Source of the DNA: Bdellovibrionia bacterium
GTDB taxonomy: Bacteria; Bdellovibrionota; Bdellovibrionia; Bdellovibrionales; UBA1609
Direction: 5' to 3'
Length of the DNA: 54,813 bases
Assembly: GCA_030432925.1 (NCBI GenBank)
Contig: JAUILT010000006.1
Span: 1 to 54,813 of the forward strand
The notes under the pieces were generated by a model. It did not search any database, was not told the origin of the DNA, and saw only the letters and a list, made by a program, of their open reading frames with translations. This document shows, piece after piece, positions 39,982 to 48,913 of this stretch; position 1 is the stretch's first letter, and every line of letters starts with the position of its first letter. The position numbers and the translations under genes are program-made.

Positions 39982-42900
39982 TCAGATCCGAAAAGCCATG
40001 CGAAACAGATAGCGAATATCATCTACAATTCGTACAAAGCTAGGAAAGAATATGGCTGTCAACAATGAGCCAAAGGCCATTCCCCAGCCCAGTGAGAGTG
40101 CAATAGGGACAATAAAGGGATCTCCTCCTCCAATGCCAAATACTTTATAGAGTGTTTCACCATAGGCCGTGGGTAAGAGGCCACAGACAGTCGTTAGAGT
40201 TGTAAGCACAATGGGGCGCAATCGGGTGCGTGCTGCTCCAGTGATAGAGTCCTCTTCACTTTTACCTCGTTTTCTTTCTGAATTGACGAAGTCTGTAAAA
40301 ACAATGGAGTTGTTGACAATGACGCCGGCCAAGGCAATCACACCGAGCATGGCCATAAAGCTAAAGGGTCGGTTGTGTGCAAACATGGCAAAGGCAACAC
40401 CCATGAACCCAAGAGGTATTGATGTTAAAACTAAAAGAGGTTGTAAAAGATTTTTAAAAGTTACAATTAGAAGTGCAAAAATAATAAAGGCAGCAAATAA
40501 AAAGGCGCGACCCAATGCTGCAAAGGACTCTTGGGTGTCTTCGTCTTCTCCACCATATTTGACTTCGTAGCCGGGGTACTTTTTCATCATTTCTGAAATT
40601 TTTGGACCCATCTGTTTGATAATGGCTGAAGGTGTGTTTTTCTCTAGGTTCACTTCGGAGGAAATATTGTGAAGTCTTCTATACTCAAGGTGAGTGATAG
40701 CACTTCGTGCTGTGGCTTCTTTGAAATCAGCTACTTGGTTTAAAGGAATGAGGTTTCCAAGTTGATTCCCTACCCGAAGTTGACGTAACTGATCCAGAAC
40801 ACCTCCTTGCCTTTCCTCTAAACGCACCCGAATATCTACCTCCTCATCCAGTTCGCGAATACTAGAGGCCACAATTCCCTCAAAGGCTGCTCGTACACTC
40901 TGACTGATTTCGAGTGCTGTCAGCCCTGCTATGGCTGTTTTTTTGCCGTTAGGAATCACCTGGTATTCTTCTTTACCTGGAAGAAAACTACTGCGCACAT
41001 CTTCAACACCTTCAATAGATTTTAGCTCAGCCATGATTTCATCGCCCACTTTTTTTAAAACTTCAAAATCTTGGCCAAGTATATTCAGCGAAATGGGTCT
41101 TCCTTGTGGTGGTCCTTGTCGAGCTTCTTCAAAGCTGATTTTTTCAATGCCTTCTGGTAGACCAATGTCTTTCCTTAGCTGTTCAATGATTTCAGAGGCG
41201 ATACGGCTCCTACGGTTTTGTGGAGAGAGGGCCACACGGATCTGAGCATAGTGAGAGCCTCTTCGAGTTTGCGGATCTGTTTGATCTTGTTGAATAATGC
41301 CTGCTGATGAAACATAATCTTTCAACTCTCTATTGGGCAATTGGGCGACTTGCTGCTCAATGGGCTCAATCAGCTTCATAGTTTTTCTGAGCGTGGTTCC
41401 CATGGGTGTTTCCACCTGAATAAAAAACAGCTCCGTACCTTCTTTGGGGAAAAGGATGAATCGTCCCATAACTCCCAGAGAAACTCCGGTTCCTATAAGA
41501 AGAGCTAATGCCAAAGCCATGAACGCATAACGATAGCGGAGGCTGAACTGTACGTAACGGACGTATTTTTCGGTGACACCGTTAAACCAATGATTGTCTT
41601 TATAGGCTTTGATTTTTTTCTTTGAAGCCTCTGAGGTTTTTACCCACGATGTAAAATGAGACGGCATAATAACAAAAGCTTCGAACATAGAGAATCCCAG
41701 TGCCAGAATCACCATTAGGGGAATTTCAAAAACAAAGGCTCCAAAAATTCCTGTCATAAATAGCATGGGGCCAAACGCGGAGACAGTTGTCAGAATAGAG
41801 GCTAGCACGGGAGGAAAGACCTCTGCCGTTCCCTTGACAGCCGAATTGAAAATATCAAAGCTTTCTTCGTAATGGCGCCAGACATTCTCACTGACAACGA
41901 TGGCATCATCTACAAGCATACCGAGAACAATGATTAAACCAATTAGGCTGATCAGATTTAAAGAAATTCCAAATAGGTAGGCTGTCAATAGTGAGGCAAA
42001 CAGAGCTACAGGAATTCCTACTGCGACGACCAGAGCGACTTGCCAGGGGAGAAATAATGTTAAAACCAAAAGCACCAGAGCCAAACCAATAAGAAGGTTA
42101 GAGCTCAAAGCATCTAGTCGTTTGGATAAGTAAGTGGATAGATCATTGGAAAACCCTAACTGAATGTCTTGGGGCACTTTCCTTTGAAGCTTTGCAATCA
42201 ATTCCTTTACGCTAGCAATAAGTTCAAACGTATCGGCATTGGATTTCTTGGCCACAACCATATTTACGGATGGTTTTCCATTGGCTTTATAAAGTCGTTC
42301 AGGTTTGGCCAGTTGCTCTGTCACCCGAGCAATTTCGCCAATACGTGTTCCAAAGCCTGCCTCATTAGCTAGCATAACAGCTTTTTTAATATCATCGGGA
42401 GATTGGAATTCGGCCTCTGTTCGAATCAGGCGTTCATTGCCGTCATCAGAAATAGCATCTCCACCAGGAATGGAAACATTGCGTCCCTGAATGGTCGCAA
42501 TCATGGTAGATAATGATGCCCTTCTTTGAGACATTTTTTCTGGATCTGCGAAGACGACAAATTCTCTTTTGCGGTAGCCTTGTTTGGTGACACTGGCAAC
42601 AAGAGGCAGGCGGGAGACTTCATCGGCAACATCTTTGGCCGTATTTCGAATCAACATTTCATCTGTATTTTCTTTTCCAGCCACAGTGACTTCAATCACC
42701 GGCAGACGGTCTGTTTCTATGACTTTGACCAAGGGTTCCTCAGCTGTCTCTGGGAGATCTTCGACTCGGTCCACGGCTTGTTGAATATCTTGGTTGGTTT
42801 TATTGGGATCCCTAGAGTCAGGGTCTAGCTGAAGAACTGTGACACCTACATTTTCAGTGGCCGTGGAAAAGACCTTATCTAACCCTTCCACTTCGCGAAT

Positions 42901-43113
42901 GGCCTCTTCTATGGGGTTGAGTACTAGTTTTTCCACCTGCTCTGGAGAGGCTCCGGGAAGGGAGGTTGATACAACTGTTACATTAAAGTCTACATTGGGC
43001 CAGATATCTCTCCTCATGCTGTTGAGAGCATAGGCACCAAAAAAAATAATAACGGCTGTTAGCAGGTTTCCAAAAAGATGTTCGCGAGCAAAAAAACGAA
43101 TGATGGCATTCAT
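39982..43113 (-). CDS. RND-family efflux transporter (inner-membrane pump)
   Basis: 1043 residues with the RND layout: twelve membrane helices and two large periplasmic loops (~40-335 and ~560-865). Proton-relay helix TM4 contains LGMLVDDAIVVSENVWRH (the paired Asp of AcrB). In TM10 the position of AcrB Lys940 is Asn (GVIVNNSIVFTDF). This Asn variant occurs in RND subgroups other than typical AcrB. No membrane-fusion or TolC partner is next to it, so it is an orphan in this window. Substrate unknown. It converges with motAB. Confidence 0.9.
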   Translation of the reverse strand: MNAIIRFFAREHLFGNLLTAVIIFFGAYALNSMRRDIWPNVDFNVTVVSTSLPGASPEQVEKLVLNPIEEAIREVEGLDKVFSTATENVGVTVLQLDPDSRDPNKTNQDIQQAVDRVEDLPETAEEPLVKVIETDRLPVIEVTVAGKENTDEMLIRNTAKDVADEVSRLPLVASVTKQGYRKREFVVFADPEKMSQRRASLSTMIATIQGRNVSIPGGDAISDDGNERLIRTEAEFQSPDDIKKAVMLANEAGFGTRIGEIARVTEQLAKPERLYKANGKPSVNMVVAKKSNADTFELIASVKELIAKLQRKVPQDIQLGFSNDLSTYLSKRLDALSSNLLIGLALVLLVLTLFLPWQVALVVAVGIPVALFASLLTAYLFGISLNLISLIGLIIVLGMLVDDAIVVSENVWRHYEESFDIFNSAVKGTAEVFPPVLASILTTVSAFGPMLFMTGIFGAFVFEIPLMVILALGFSMFEAFVIMPSHFTSWVKTSEASKKKIKAYKDNHWFNGVTEKYVRYVQFSLRYRYAFMALALALLIGTGVSLGVMGRFILFPKEGTELFFIQVETPMGTTLRKTMKLIEPIEQQVAQLPNRELKDYVSSAGIIQQDQTDPQTRRGSHYAQIRVALSPQNRRSRIASEIIEQLRKDIGLPEGIEKISFEEARQGPPQGRPISLNILGQDFEVLKKVGDEIMAELKSIEGVEDVRSSFLPGKEEYQVIPNGKKTAIAGLTALEISQSVRAAFEGIVASSIRELDEEVDIRVRLEERQGGVLDQLRQLRVGNQLGNLIPLNQVADFKEATARSAITHLEYRRLHNISSEVNLEKNTPSAIIKQMGPKISEMMKKYPGYEVKYGGEDEDTQESFAALGRAFLFAAFIIFALLIVTFKNLLQPLLVLTSIPLGFMGVAFAMFAHNRPFSFMAMLGVIALAGVIVNNSIVFTDFVNSERKRGKSEEDSITGAARTRLRPIVLTTLTTVCGLLPTAYGETLYKVFGIGGGDPFIVPIALSLGWGMAFGSLLTAIFFPSFVRIVDDIRYLFRMAFRI

Positions 43114-43240
43114 AAAAATCGTCCTGAGAAGGGTAAAGACTCAAAGTTGTTACATTTGTATGAGAGTCTACTCCAGAGATAACTGTAGTGTTTTAATTTG
43201 GCTCTTGTCAAATTGAGACAGAAAACATACAACCTGAAGT

Positions 43241-44074
43241 ATGGGATTGCCTGAAACTGCCTGGAAAGACCTATCCTTTGTGGCCTTTGATACAGAAACC
43301 ACTGGAAAGTACCCATTGGAGTCGGAGATCTGTGAAATTGCCGCTGTGAAATACAGGGGTGGGGCTATTGTGGATGAGTATCAAACGCTTCTCAAGCCCT
43401 CGCGGCCTATGTCTCAAATGGTGATTGACATTCACCACATTACTAATGAAATGGTGGAAAAGGCTCCGACGATTCAGGAGAAAATTTTTGAGTTTCACAG
43501 GTTTATTCAAGGCAGTGTTTGCCTGGCCCATCATGCGCCATTTGACCTTGGATTTATCTCTGTGGACTTAGAGAGTGCGGGACTGCCCACTCCCGAAGAG
43601 CCAGTGGTATGCACGAGCTTGTTGTCGCGAAAAATGATTAGGGAATCCAGTAATCATAAACTTCAGACTTTGATTCAACTGTTAAATATTGATGGTGGTC
43701 AGGCTCACCGGGCTTTGGACGATGCCAAAGCCTGTCTGCAAGTGGCATTGGAGTGTTTTCACCGTGTAGGGGAAGACGCTTTGCTGAAAGATATTCTTCA
43801 AGCACAAGGAGGGGCTCTTCAGTGGAGCCAGTACTCTATGAACGACTTATTGGAGGAGTCTCGCTTTCAGCATTTAATCAGGGCTTCTAGAGAGCGATTG
43901 GCAGTGGATATGGTCTATGACGGAGGTTCTAGGCCTGGAAAAAACCGTGTGGTGGAGCCTATTGGAATTGTCAGAAATCCCAACGGAGACTTTCTTGTGG
44001 CTATTGAAAATGGGAGGCTTCCTCCCAAACGCTACTTTTTGAATAAGATCTCTGAAGCAAAAATCAAAGGCTAA
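43241..44074 (+). CDS. DEDDh exonuclease (DnaQ-like) fused to a WYL-like domain
   Basis: 277 residues. Residues ~10-175 are a DnaQ/epsilon-type 3'-5' exonuclease: Exo I FVAFDTETTG (Asp17, Glu19), Exo II LAHHAPFDLGF, and Exo III with HRALDDAKACL (His and Asp of the DEDDh set). The C-terminal ~65 residues (ERLAVDMVYDGGSRPGKNRV, then EPIGIVRNPNGDFLVAIENG and RYFLNKI) follow the strand pattern of WYL domains, which bind nucleic-acid or nucleotide ligands and sense DNA damage. It is not the polymerase epsilon subunit (no polymerase-binding tail). Possibly a ligand-gated DNA or RNA repair nuclease. Monocistronic, divergent from the RND pump. Confidence 0.8.
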   Translation: MGLPETAWKDLSFVAFDTETTGKYPLESEICEIAAVKYRGGAIVDEYQTLLKPSRPMSQMVIDIHHITNEMVEKAPTIQEKIFEFHRFIQGSVCLAHHAPFDLGFISVDLESAGLPTPEEPVVCTSLLSRKMIRESSNHKLQTLIQLLNIDGGQAHRALDDAKACLQVALECFHRVGEDALLKDILQAQGGALQWSQYSMNDLLEESRFQHLIRASRERLAVDMVYDGGSRPGKNRVVEPIGIVRNPNGDFLVAIENGRLPPKRYFLNKISEAKIKG

Positions 44075-44285
44075 GGCTCTCTTGTGAAGCTATATCTTTT
44101 TATGCTAGTAAAGAGTTTCTATTGCTTAAGTTTTAAGCCAGTTTTATGAGTTTTTCCAGTACTTCTAAGGAGAGAGTATATTAATTTCTTTAGTGAATAT
44201 TTATTTTTTATAGAAGTTTTAAATAACTTATGATTTCTTTAATGCATAAAAAATCTTGAAGTATCCTTCTGAATTTATTGTGTAA

Positions 44286-45461
44286 GTGGAGCTTGTTATT
44301 GGTAAACTGAACTCACGGAAAAAATGTAAGGCACCATGGAGTTTGATGACAATTTCTCCTGGTGGTAGATTGTCACTTTGCTGTTATTCTGCACGGTTTC
44401 CAATTGAAAATATTGAGAACATTGAAAGTTTAAAAGGTTTTTTCAATGGAAAAAAATACGGCAAAATTCGTAAATCATTTGTTGAAGGTAATTTTCCTGA
44501 AGAATGTAAAATGTGTGATTCCAGTCAAAACCCACCAATGAATGGAAGTTTTATACAGGGGCTTCCTGCGCAGGATAACTTCTTTGAAAAAAAAGATGTT
44601 CTCGTTTTAGAGTTTACTTCAAGTAACTTATGTAATCAGACATGTGCAACCTGTGGGAGTAATTTTAGTAGTAAATGGAAAAAATTTGACCTCCAAGCAA
44701 TAGAGTCAGGTTTAGATTTTAGAAAAGAAAGTGTGTACGTGGATCTTTCTGAAAAGGAAAAAATTCCGTCAAAACAATTAATTTGTAAAGTTCTTGAGGT
44801 TTTGCCGACACTGAAAACCATAGTCTTTAAGGGAGGAGAGCCTCTTGCAGATAAGTGGAATAAAGTTGTATTGAGTGAGGTCGCTAAAAAACAGTATGAA
44901 ATGAATATTATTATAGTTTCAAATTTATCTTTAGTAAATGATGAGTGGGTAAGTCTTCTAGAGTTGTTAAATAGAAAAAATAAACTTTATATTACAGGCA
45001 GTATTGATGGGACTGAAGATGTTTTTGAGTGGATTCGAGGGGCTAGCTGGGAAAAGGTACTAGGTGCAGCCCACAGAATTGAAAGTATTATTGGAGAAAT
45101 GTTTAAGTTGAATATCACAGTATCTATTTATAATTTTTTTACATTAAAAGATGATTTAAAATATTTAGATAAAGTGGGAATTTTTAAGGAAGTACGGTTT
45201 GTAGTAGTTAAAGACCCTTGGTACACATCTATTGGAGTATTGGATCCAGTAGTAATAAAAAGTGAAGTTAAAAAAATTGAAACGACAGTGAACGCTTGTA
45301 AAAATTTAGATATTTCTAATTTCAATACTCTTTATGAGCTTAATTGCAACTATTCCTCGAGGGGTTTGCAAGAGGTCAAATGCTGGATTGATTACGTAAA
45401 TAAAATGAGAAAAGAAGATATTTTGAATTTAGTACCTGAGTTGAAAAAAACTTTAATTTAA
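44286..45461 (+). CDS. Twitch/SPASM-type radical SAM protein
   Basis: 391 residues from a GTG immediately after an in-frame stop codon; no clear Shine-Dalgarno. The radical SAM cluster motif is CNQTCATC (CxxxCxxC, Cys116/120/123). An auxiliary Cys set lies N-terminal to it: Cys14 (CKAPWSL), Cys32/33 (LSLCCYS) and Cys74/77 (CKMC), the arrangement of twitch-domain radical SAM proteins, where C..PW....p.G....CC is typical. The GGEP motif is present (VFKGGEPLAD). Enzymes of this group modify peptides or small molecules through radical chemistry; the substrate here is unknown. The gene and the next three are clearly more AT-rich than their surroundings and look transferred as a group. Confidence 0.8.
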   Translation: MELVIGKLNSRKKCKAPWSLMTISPGGRLSLCCYSARFPIENIENIESLKGFFNGKKYGKIRKSFVEGNFPEECKMCDSSQNPPMNGSFIQGLPAQDNFFEKKDVLVLEFTSSNLCNQTCATCGSNFSSKWKKFDLQAIESGLDFRKESVYVDLSEKEKIPSKQLICKVLEVLPTLKTIVFKGGEPLADKWNKVVLSEVAKKQYEMNIIIVSNLSLVNDEWVSLLELLNRKNKLYITGSIDGTEDVFEWIRGASWEKVLGAAHRIESIIGEMFKLNITVSIYNFFTLKDDLKYLDKVGIFKEVRFVVVKDPWYTSIGVLDPVVIKSEVKKIETTVNACKNLDISNFNTLYELNCNYSSRGLQEVKCWIDYVNKMRKEDILNLVPELKKTLI

Positions 45462-45612
45462 AGCGAGTTGATATAAACTTTATTGACCCTTGAGTGAGGT
45501 CCACTCTACTATGAAAAGAAAACTTATTTAATTCGGGCGAAAGTGCTGTCTGGTGTAGAATATGGAACTTCAAAATTAAAACTGGTTGATAGAGTTCATC
45601 AAGGAGAGTTTT

Positions 45613-46407
45613 GTGCATACTTTGGAAAGAGACACCCTTTATCATGGTACTACACATGTTCATGTCGAAAAAGAAGTTGTTTATGATTCTACTGATGGAA
45701 TGAGAACAGTTATTCCTTATAATAGTGATTGGAAAAAACTACTGATTCAAGCCTCTGGCGGACTTGACAGCACCCTTATGCTGTATCTCACCCTAAAAAC
45801 CTTTAAAGAATTAAACTCGAAAGTTTTTATTCAACCCTTCAGTATGGAGATTCCCACAAAAGCAAAAAATTTGAGCAGTGTAAGAGCTGTTTTACAAAAA
45901 GTGCGTGAACTTATTGACTATGAATATTTATTGCCAGGTTTAGAAGTTCAAATGCCTATGGATCATACGGAAAAAGGCAAGAAAGACCGTTTTTTTAATG
46001 ATACCATTGTGAATCTATTTGAAACCGACGCCGTCAGTTTTGAGTTTAATGGAGACACTAAAAATCCATCTGAAGAAGCAAGGCGTTTTTTCCCTAACGA
46101 TGAGTTCAGAGAATTCAAGCGAGATCACCGAACTACAATTTATAATGCCACTATTAGCGCAAGCCCTCATGCCTTTAATGATAAAAAAGGAATCGTCTTT
46201 TTGTACAAAAAAGAAGGAGTTCTTGATGAGTTGGCTCCATTGACAATTTCTTGTGATATTAACCTGGCGGAGGCAGAGAGAAGGCATCTATCAATTCCCT
46301 GTGATCACTGTTGGTGGTGCTATGAGAGGCGGTGGGGATTTACCTCCAATGGCATCACAAATGAAGAGTTTGAACAAAAGTATAAAGGTCATTTTGTTGA
46401 TCGATAA
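45613..46407 (+). CDS. PP-loop ATP pyrophosphatase, QueC-like
   Basis: 264 residues from a GTG at 45613, six bases after AAGGAG; a TTG at 45586 is less likely. The PP-loop signature SGGLDS (residues 48-53) binds ATP and activates a substrate by adenylation. Near the C-terminus CDHCWWCYERRWGF gives a CxxCxxC cluster followed by Arg, reminiscent of the zinc site of QueC (7-cyano-7-deazaguanine synthase). The rest of QueC is not well conserved, so the substrate is probably different. It follows the radical SAM gene by 150 non-coding bases and is followed at 17 bases by a small membrane protein. Confidence 0.7.
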   Translation: MHTLERDTLYHGTTHVHVEKEVVYDSTDGMRTVIPYNSDWKKLLIQASGGLDSTLMLYLTLKTFKELNSKVFIQPFSMEIPTKAKNLSSVRAVLQKVRELIDYEYLLPGLEVQMPMDHTEKGKKDRFFNDTIVNLFETDAVSFEFNGDTKNPSEEARRFFPNDEFREFKRDHRTTIYNATISASPHAFNDKKGIVFLYKKEGVLDELAPLTISCDINLAEAERRHLSIPCDHCWWCYERRWGFTSNGITNEEFEQKYKGHFVDR

Positions 46408-46423
46408 GCCCACGAAAAGATTT

Positions 46424-46918
46424 ATGAAGAATTACCGATTAAGAACTGCTTTTTTAAGTTTTCTTTTACTTTTTTTAATAGGGATGGCTCCCTACTCTAG
46501 GTTTTATATTCATAATTTTTTTACGTATTGGCCTTACTTCAATTGGGAGCTTGGATTTGGCTCGATCCCTTATAAGAAACGGCTGCAGATTATTTACATT
46601 GATCAAATTGATGATGAAGTATTTAGCCCACCCATTCCCTTGAATGATTATATTCTGAATAAAGCAAAAAGAAAACTCTATTGGATTCCTACTCAACACT
46701 ACAAAATGCAGACAATGCTGACTCAGGCGAATCATAAAAAAGATCTTGATGAGATAAAGCGTGTTAAGAGCCTTATATATAAGTATTGGTTCCAGCCAAT
46801 TTCAAAGAGACTGGTGAAATATCACTTGGCCATTATTGAAATTGAGCCCATGCAATATCAAAAAGATGGAACAATTTTATTTAAAAGGGTGGTTTTAGAA
46901 GATGTTTTTCATAAATAA
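46424..46918 (+). CDS. Small membrane-anchored hypothetical protein
   Basis: 164 residues from the ATG at 46424; the frame is open further upstream, but only across the PP-loop gene. A short basic leader (MKNYRLRT) and one membrane helix (AFLSFLLLFLIGMAPYSRF) are followed by ~130 residues predicted outside, rich in Tyr, Lys and Ile. No conserved motif was seen. It overlaps the HTTM-like gene by 17 bases and probably forms a complex with it. I do not recognise the family. Confidence 0.65.
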   Translation: MKNYRLRTAFLSFLLLFLIGMAPYSRFYIHNFFTYWPYFNWELGFGSIPYKKRLQIIYIDQIDDEVFSPPIPLNDYILNKAKRKLYWIPTQHYKMQTMLTQANHKKDLDEIKRVKSLIYKYWFQPISKRLVKYHLAIIEIEPMQYQKDGTILFKRVVLEDVFHK

Positions 46919-47876
46919 CGCCTTAAGAAAGGCAAGACATTTTTTTTCCACTTCGCCTGTATGTCACGCTACTATTTTTGAGCAACAGACATCCACTTTT
47001 TTTAAAATTCAAAAGCTAATTCCTCTTATTCTTATTGTTTTTTCTTATTTTGCATTTTTACAAGTGAGACATAAGGTCTACTTGTTGGACTCGGCCAATT
47101 CGCCGGGTCTCTTTTTTTACATAAAGTATATGAATGAATTTTTTTATTTATTTTTTAGATGGCTTCCTGCCCCCTTGCTTTTAATAGCCGCTTACTTTTC
47201 TAACCTTCGTTGGCTAAGAAATATCGCTTTATTTTCTTTTATTCAACAAGGAGCCCTTGTTAATGCTATAGACGTCAATGAAAATATGTATCGACCTGCA
47301 ATTTGGTTGGCAGTAGCTCTTTTATTTCTTCCAAAAATAAGTGACGATAGTTCACGTATTGAAAGAGCAAAATATATTTCTCATTTTTGGTTTAGCTTGT
47401 TGTTTTTTTCTTTTGCGTATTATGTTGCTGGCTTTTGGAAAGTGGCATGGGGATGCATCTATCAGCCCTTTATGGAAAACAACTTAGGGTTTTGGAATAT
47501 AAATGCGATGAGCTATACAATTACAGAGTATTTACTTCGTACTGCGACTGTGGGTAAGTACCCCATTGCAGAGTGGGCCATTTCTGTTCCAACACTTGGA
47601 TGGGCTTTACTGTTAGCGGCAGCCTACGCGGAAGCTACTCTATGGATTGTTTTCTTTCGTCCCTCTTTATGGAAGACCTACGGGGTTTTGATGATACTGC
47701 TCCACACAGGATCAAAAATGACTCTTAATATAGGCTTTGAAGCTCAATATATATTAACGGGCCTTCTTTTTTTTCTCAGCCCTTTTGCCGTGGAAAAAAA
47801 TTTTTTTCAAACTATTGTTGAGATGCCAGGGATTTACTTTTTTTATAAAAAATTGAGACGTCACATTAGTTCGTAG
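46902..47876 (+). CDS. HTTM-like (vitamin K-dependent carboxylase N-domain-like) polytopic membrane protein
   Basis: 324 residues with about seven or eight hydrophobic helices. The pattern of aromatic-rich helices with YYVAGFWKVAWG in the middle resembles HTTM proteins, which are related to the membrane part of gamma-glutamyl carboxylase and to the DoxX group. HTTM proteins are often found with oxidoreductases or radical enzymes. No clear catalytic Lys/His set was identified, so activity is uncertain. Last gene of the AT-rich cassette; its 3' end overlaps the convergent LspA fusion gene by 11 bases. Confidence 0.65.
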   Translation: MFFINNALRKARHFFSTSPVCHATIFEQQTSTFFKIQKLIPLILIVFSYFAFLQVRHKVYLLDSANSPGLFFYIKYMNEFFYLFFRWLPAPLLLIAAYFSNLRWLRNIALFSFIQQGALVNAIDVNENMYRPAIWLAVALLFLPKISDDSSRIERAKYISHFWFSLLFFSFAYYVAGFWKVAWGCIYQPFMENNLGFWNINAMSYTITEYLLRTATVGKYPIAEWAISVPTLGWALLLAAAYAEATLWIVFFRPSLWKTYGVLMILLHTGSKMTLNIGFEAQYILTGLLFFLSPFAVEKNFFQTIVEMPGIYFFYKKLRRHISS

Positions 47877-48867
47877 AGTTTCGCCCTAAAGCCTTATCTC
47901 GTTTGCTAATAGCAAGATCTTCAATTTCTTCTGTGATTGTTGCAGATGGATTGCCAAGAACCTTATCGTTGGCTTGAAAATTGGTCTTGAGTTTTTCTCT
48001 GACCATTTCAGCCAGTTCCTGGAGATGATGAAACTCATCTCCAGCACGAAGTTTCAATGAACGGTCCTTGCCATGGAGAACATCCTCTAAAAATAGTTCA
48101 AAGGCGTAGAGTGGCCCTGCCGTTCTGTGAGAAAGAATTCTACCAATTAAAAATAGTGTGACCATAAATCCAAGAGATATAATGGCGTAAACCTCAAGAA
48201 ACGGAATCAGAAATTTTTTCTGAAGCATTTCTGAAGGACCGATAACGATGTCTTCAATAGTGATAACAATATAGGTATAAGAAAATACTCCAGCCACAAT
48301 AGAAAAACCTAAGCCAATAAAAACTAATATGGCACAGTACTTTAATTGAAAACGGGGGTTCACCCAGATTTTCTTGCGTTCATTTTCATTGGGCCAAATC
48401 TGTGCGCCTTCTTTGAGTAATGAGTATACAACCATAAAATATCCCACCCACTGAATGGCATCAGCAAAATTGAAGGCTGGAGAGGCTATTTTGGGTGTAC
48501 CAATTAATAGAAAGTCCACAACACTGCCAGAAATAATTCTATCTGTGACGTTACCGAGAATTCCTCCAAGTAGCAGAGACATGCCTGAGCGTAGAATGAG
48601 AGACTTTCTGGGTAAAAGGTATTGAATAGCACCATAAATAAAAATAAGAAAAGCGCCTCCGGTAGAAAGAGATACGACTCTCAAAAGAGGAGGGAGGCTT
48701 GAGAAGGCACCTAAGATAGCTCCGGGATTTCTATGCAGAACGAGTCCAAAGGGTCCATAGAACTGCATTTCAGTGATAAATTGGAGGGCAAGCCACTTGG
48801 TGATCTGATCAATCCCCCAAGCTCCAACAAGTAACGAAATTATCAATAACCAGCTACGTTTATTCAT
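47866..48867 (-). CDS. lspA: Lipoprotein signal peptidase LspA fused to a two-TM HAMP-like module
   Basis: 333 residues from the ATG at 48867 (a longer frame from 48990 is not needed). Residues 1-155 are a complete LspA: four helices, the catalytic Asp109 in GNVTDRIISG and Asp136 in FNFADAIQW, and VDF between them. LspA cleaves prolipoproteins at the lipobox. Residues ~171-300 add FQLKYCAILVF, two more helices, a HAMP-like linker (RTAGPLYAFELFLEDVLHG) and LRAGDEFHHLQEL. This module is paralogous to the protein at 32159-32830. LspA is normally ~165 residues, so the fusion is real and unusual. GGDEF gene upstream, 46 bases away. Confidence 0.9.
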   Translation of the reverse strand: MNKRSWLLIISLLVGAWGIDQITKWLALQFITEMQFYGPFGLVLHRNPGAILGAFSSLPPLLRVVSLSTGGAFLIFIYGAIQYLLPRKSLILRSGMSLLLGGILGNVTDRIISGSVVDFLLIGTPKIASPAFNFADAIQWVGYFMVVYSLLKEGAQIWPNENERKKIWVNPRFQLKYCAILVFIGLGFSIVAGVFSYTYIVITIEDIVIGPSEMLQKKFLIPFLEVYAIISLGFMVTLFLIGRILSHRTAGPLYAFELFLEDVLHGKDRSLKLRAGDEFHHLQELAEMVREKLKTNFQANDKVLGNPSATITEEIEDLAISKRDKALGRNSTN

Positions 48868-48913
48868 AGCTACAATGATAGCAGTGCTCTCTTGCAGAGC
48901 CAATGTCTTATAC

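Noticed and set aside
45462-45612. Possible precursor peptide between the radical SAM and PP-loop genes
   Set aside because: Only frames of five or six codons (near 45510 and 45562) are present, without ribosome sites; a RiPP precursor is not supported here.
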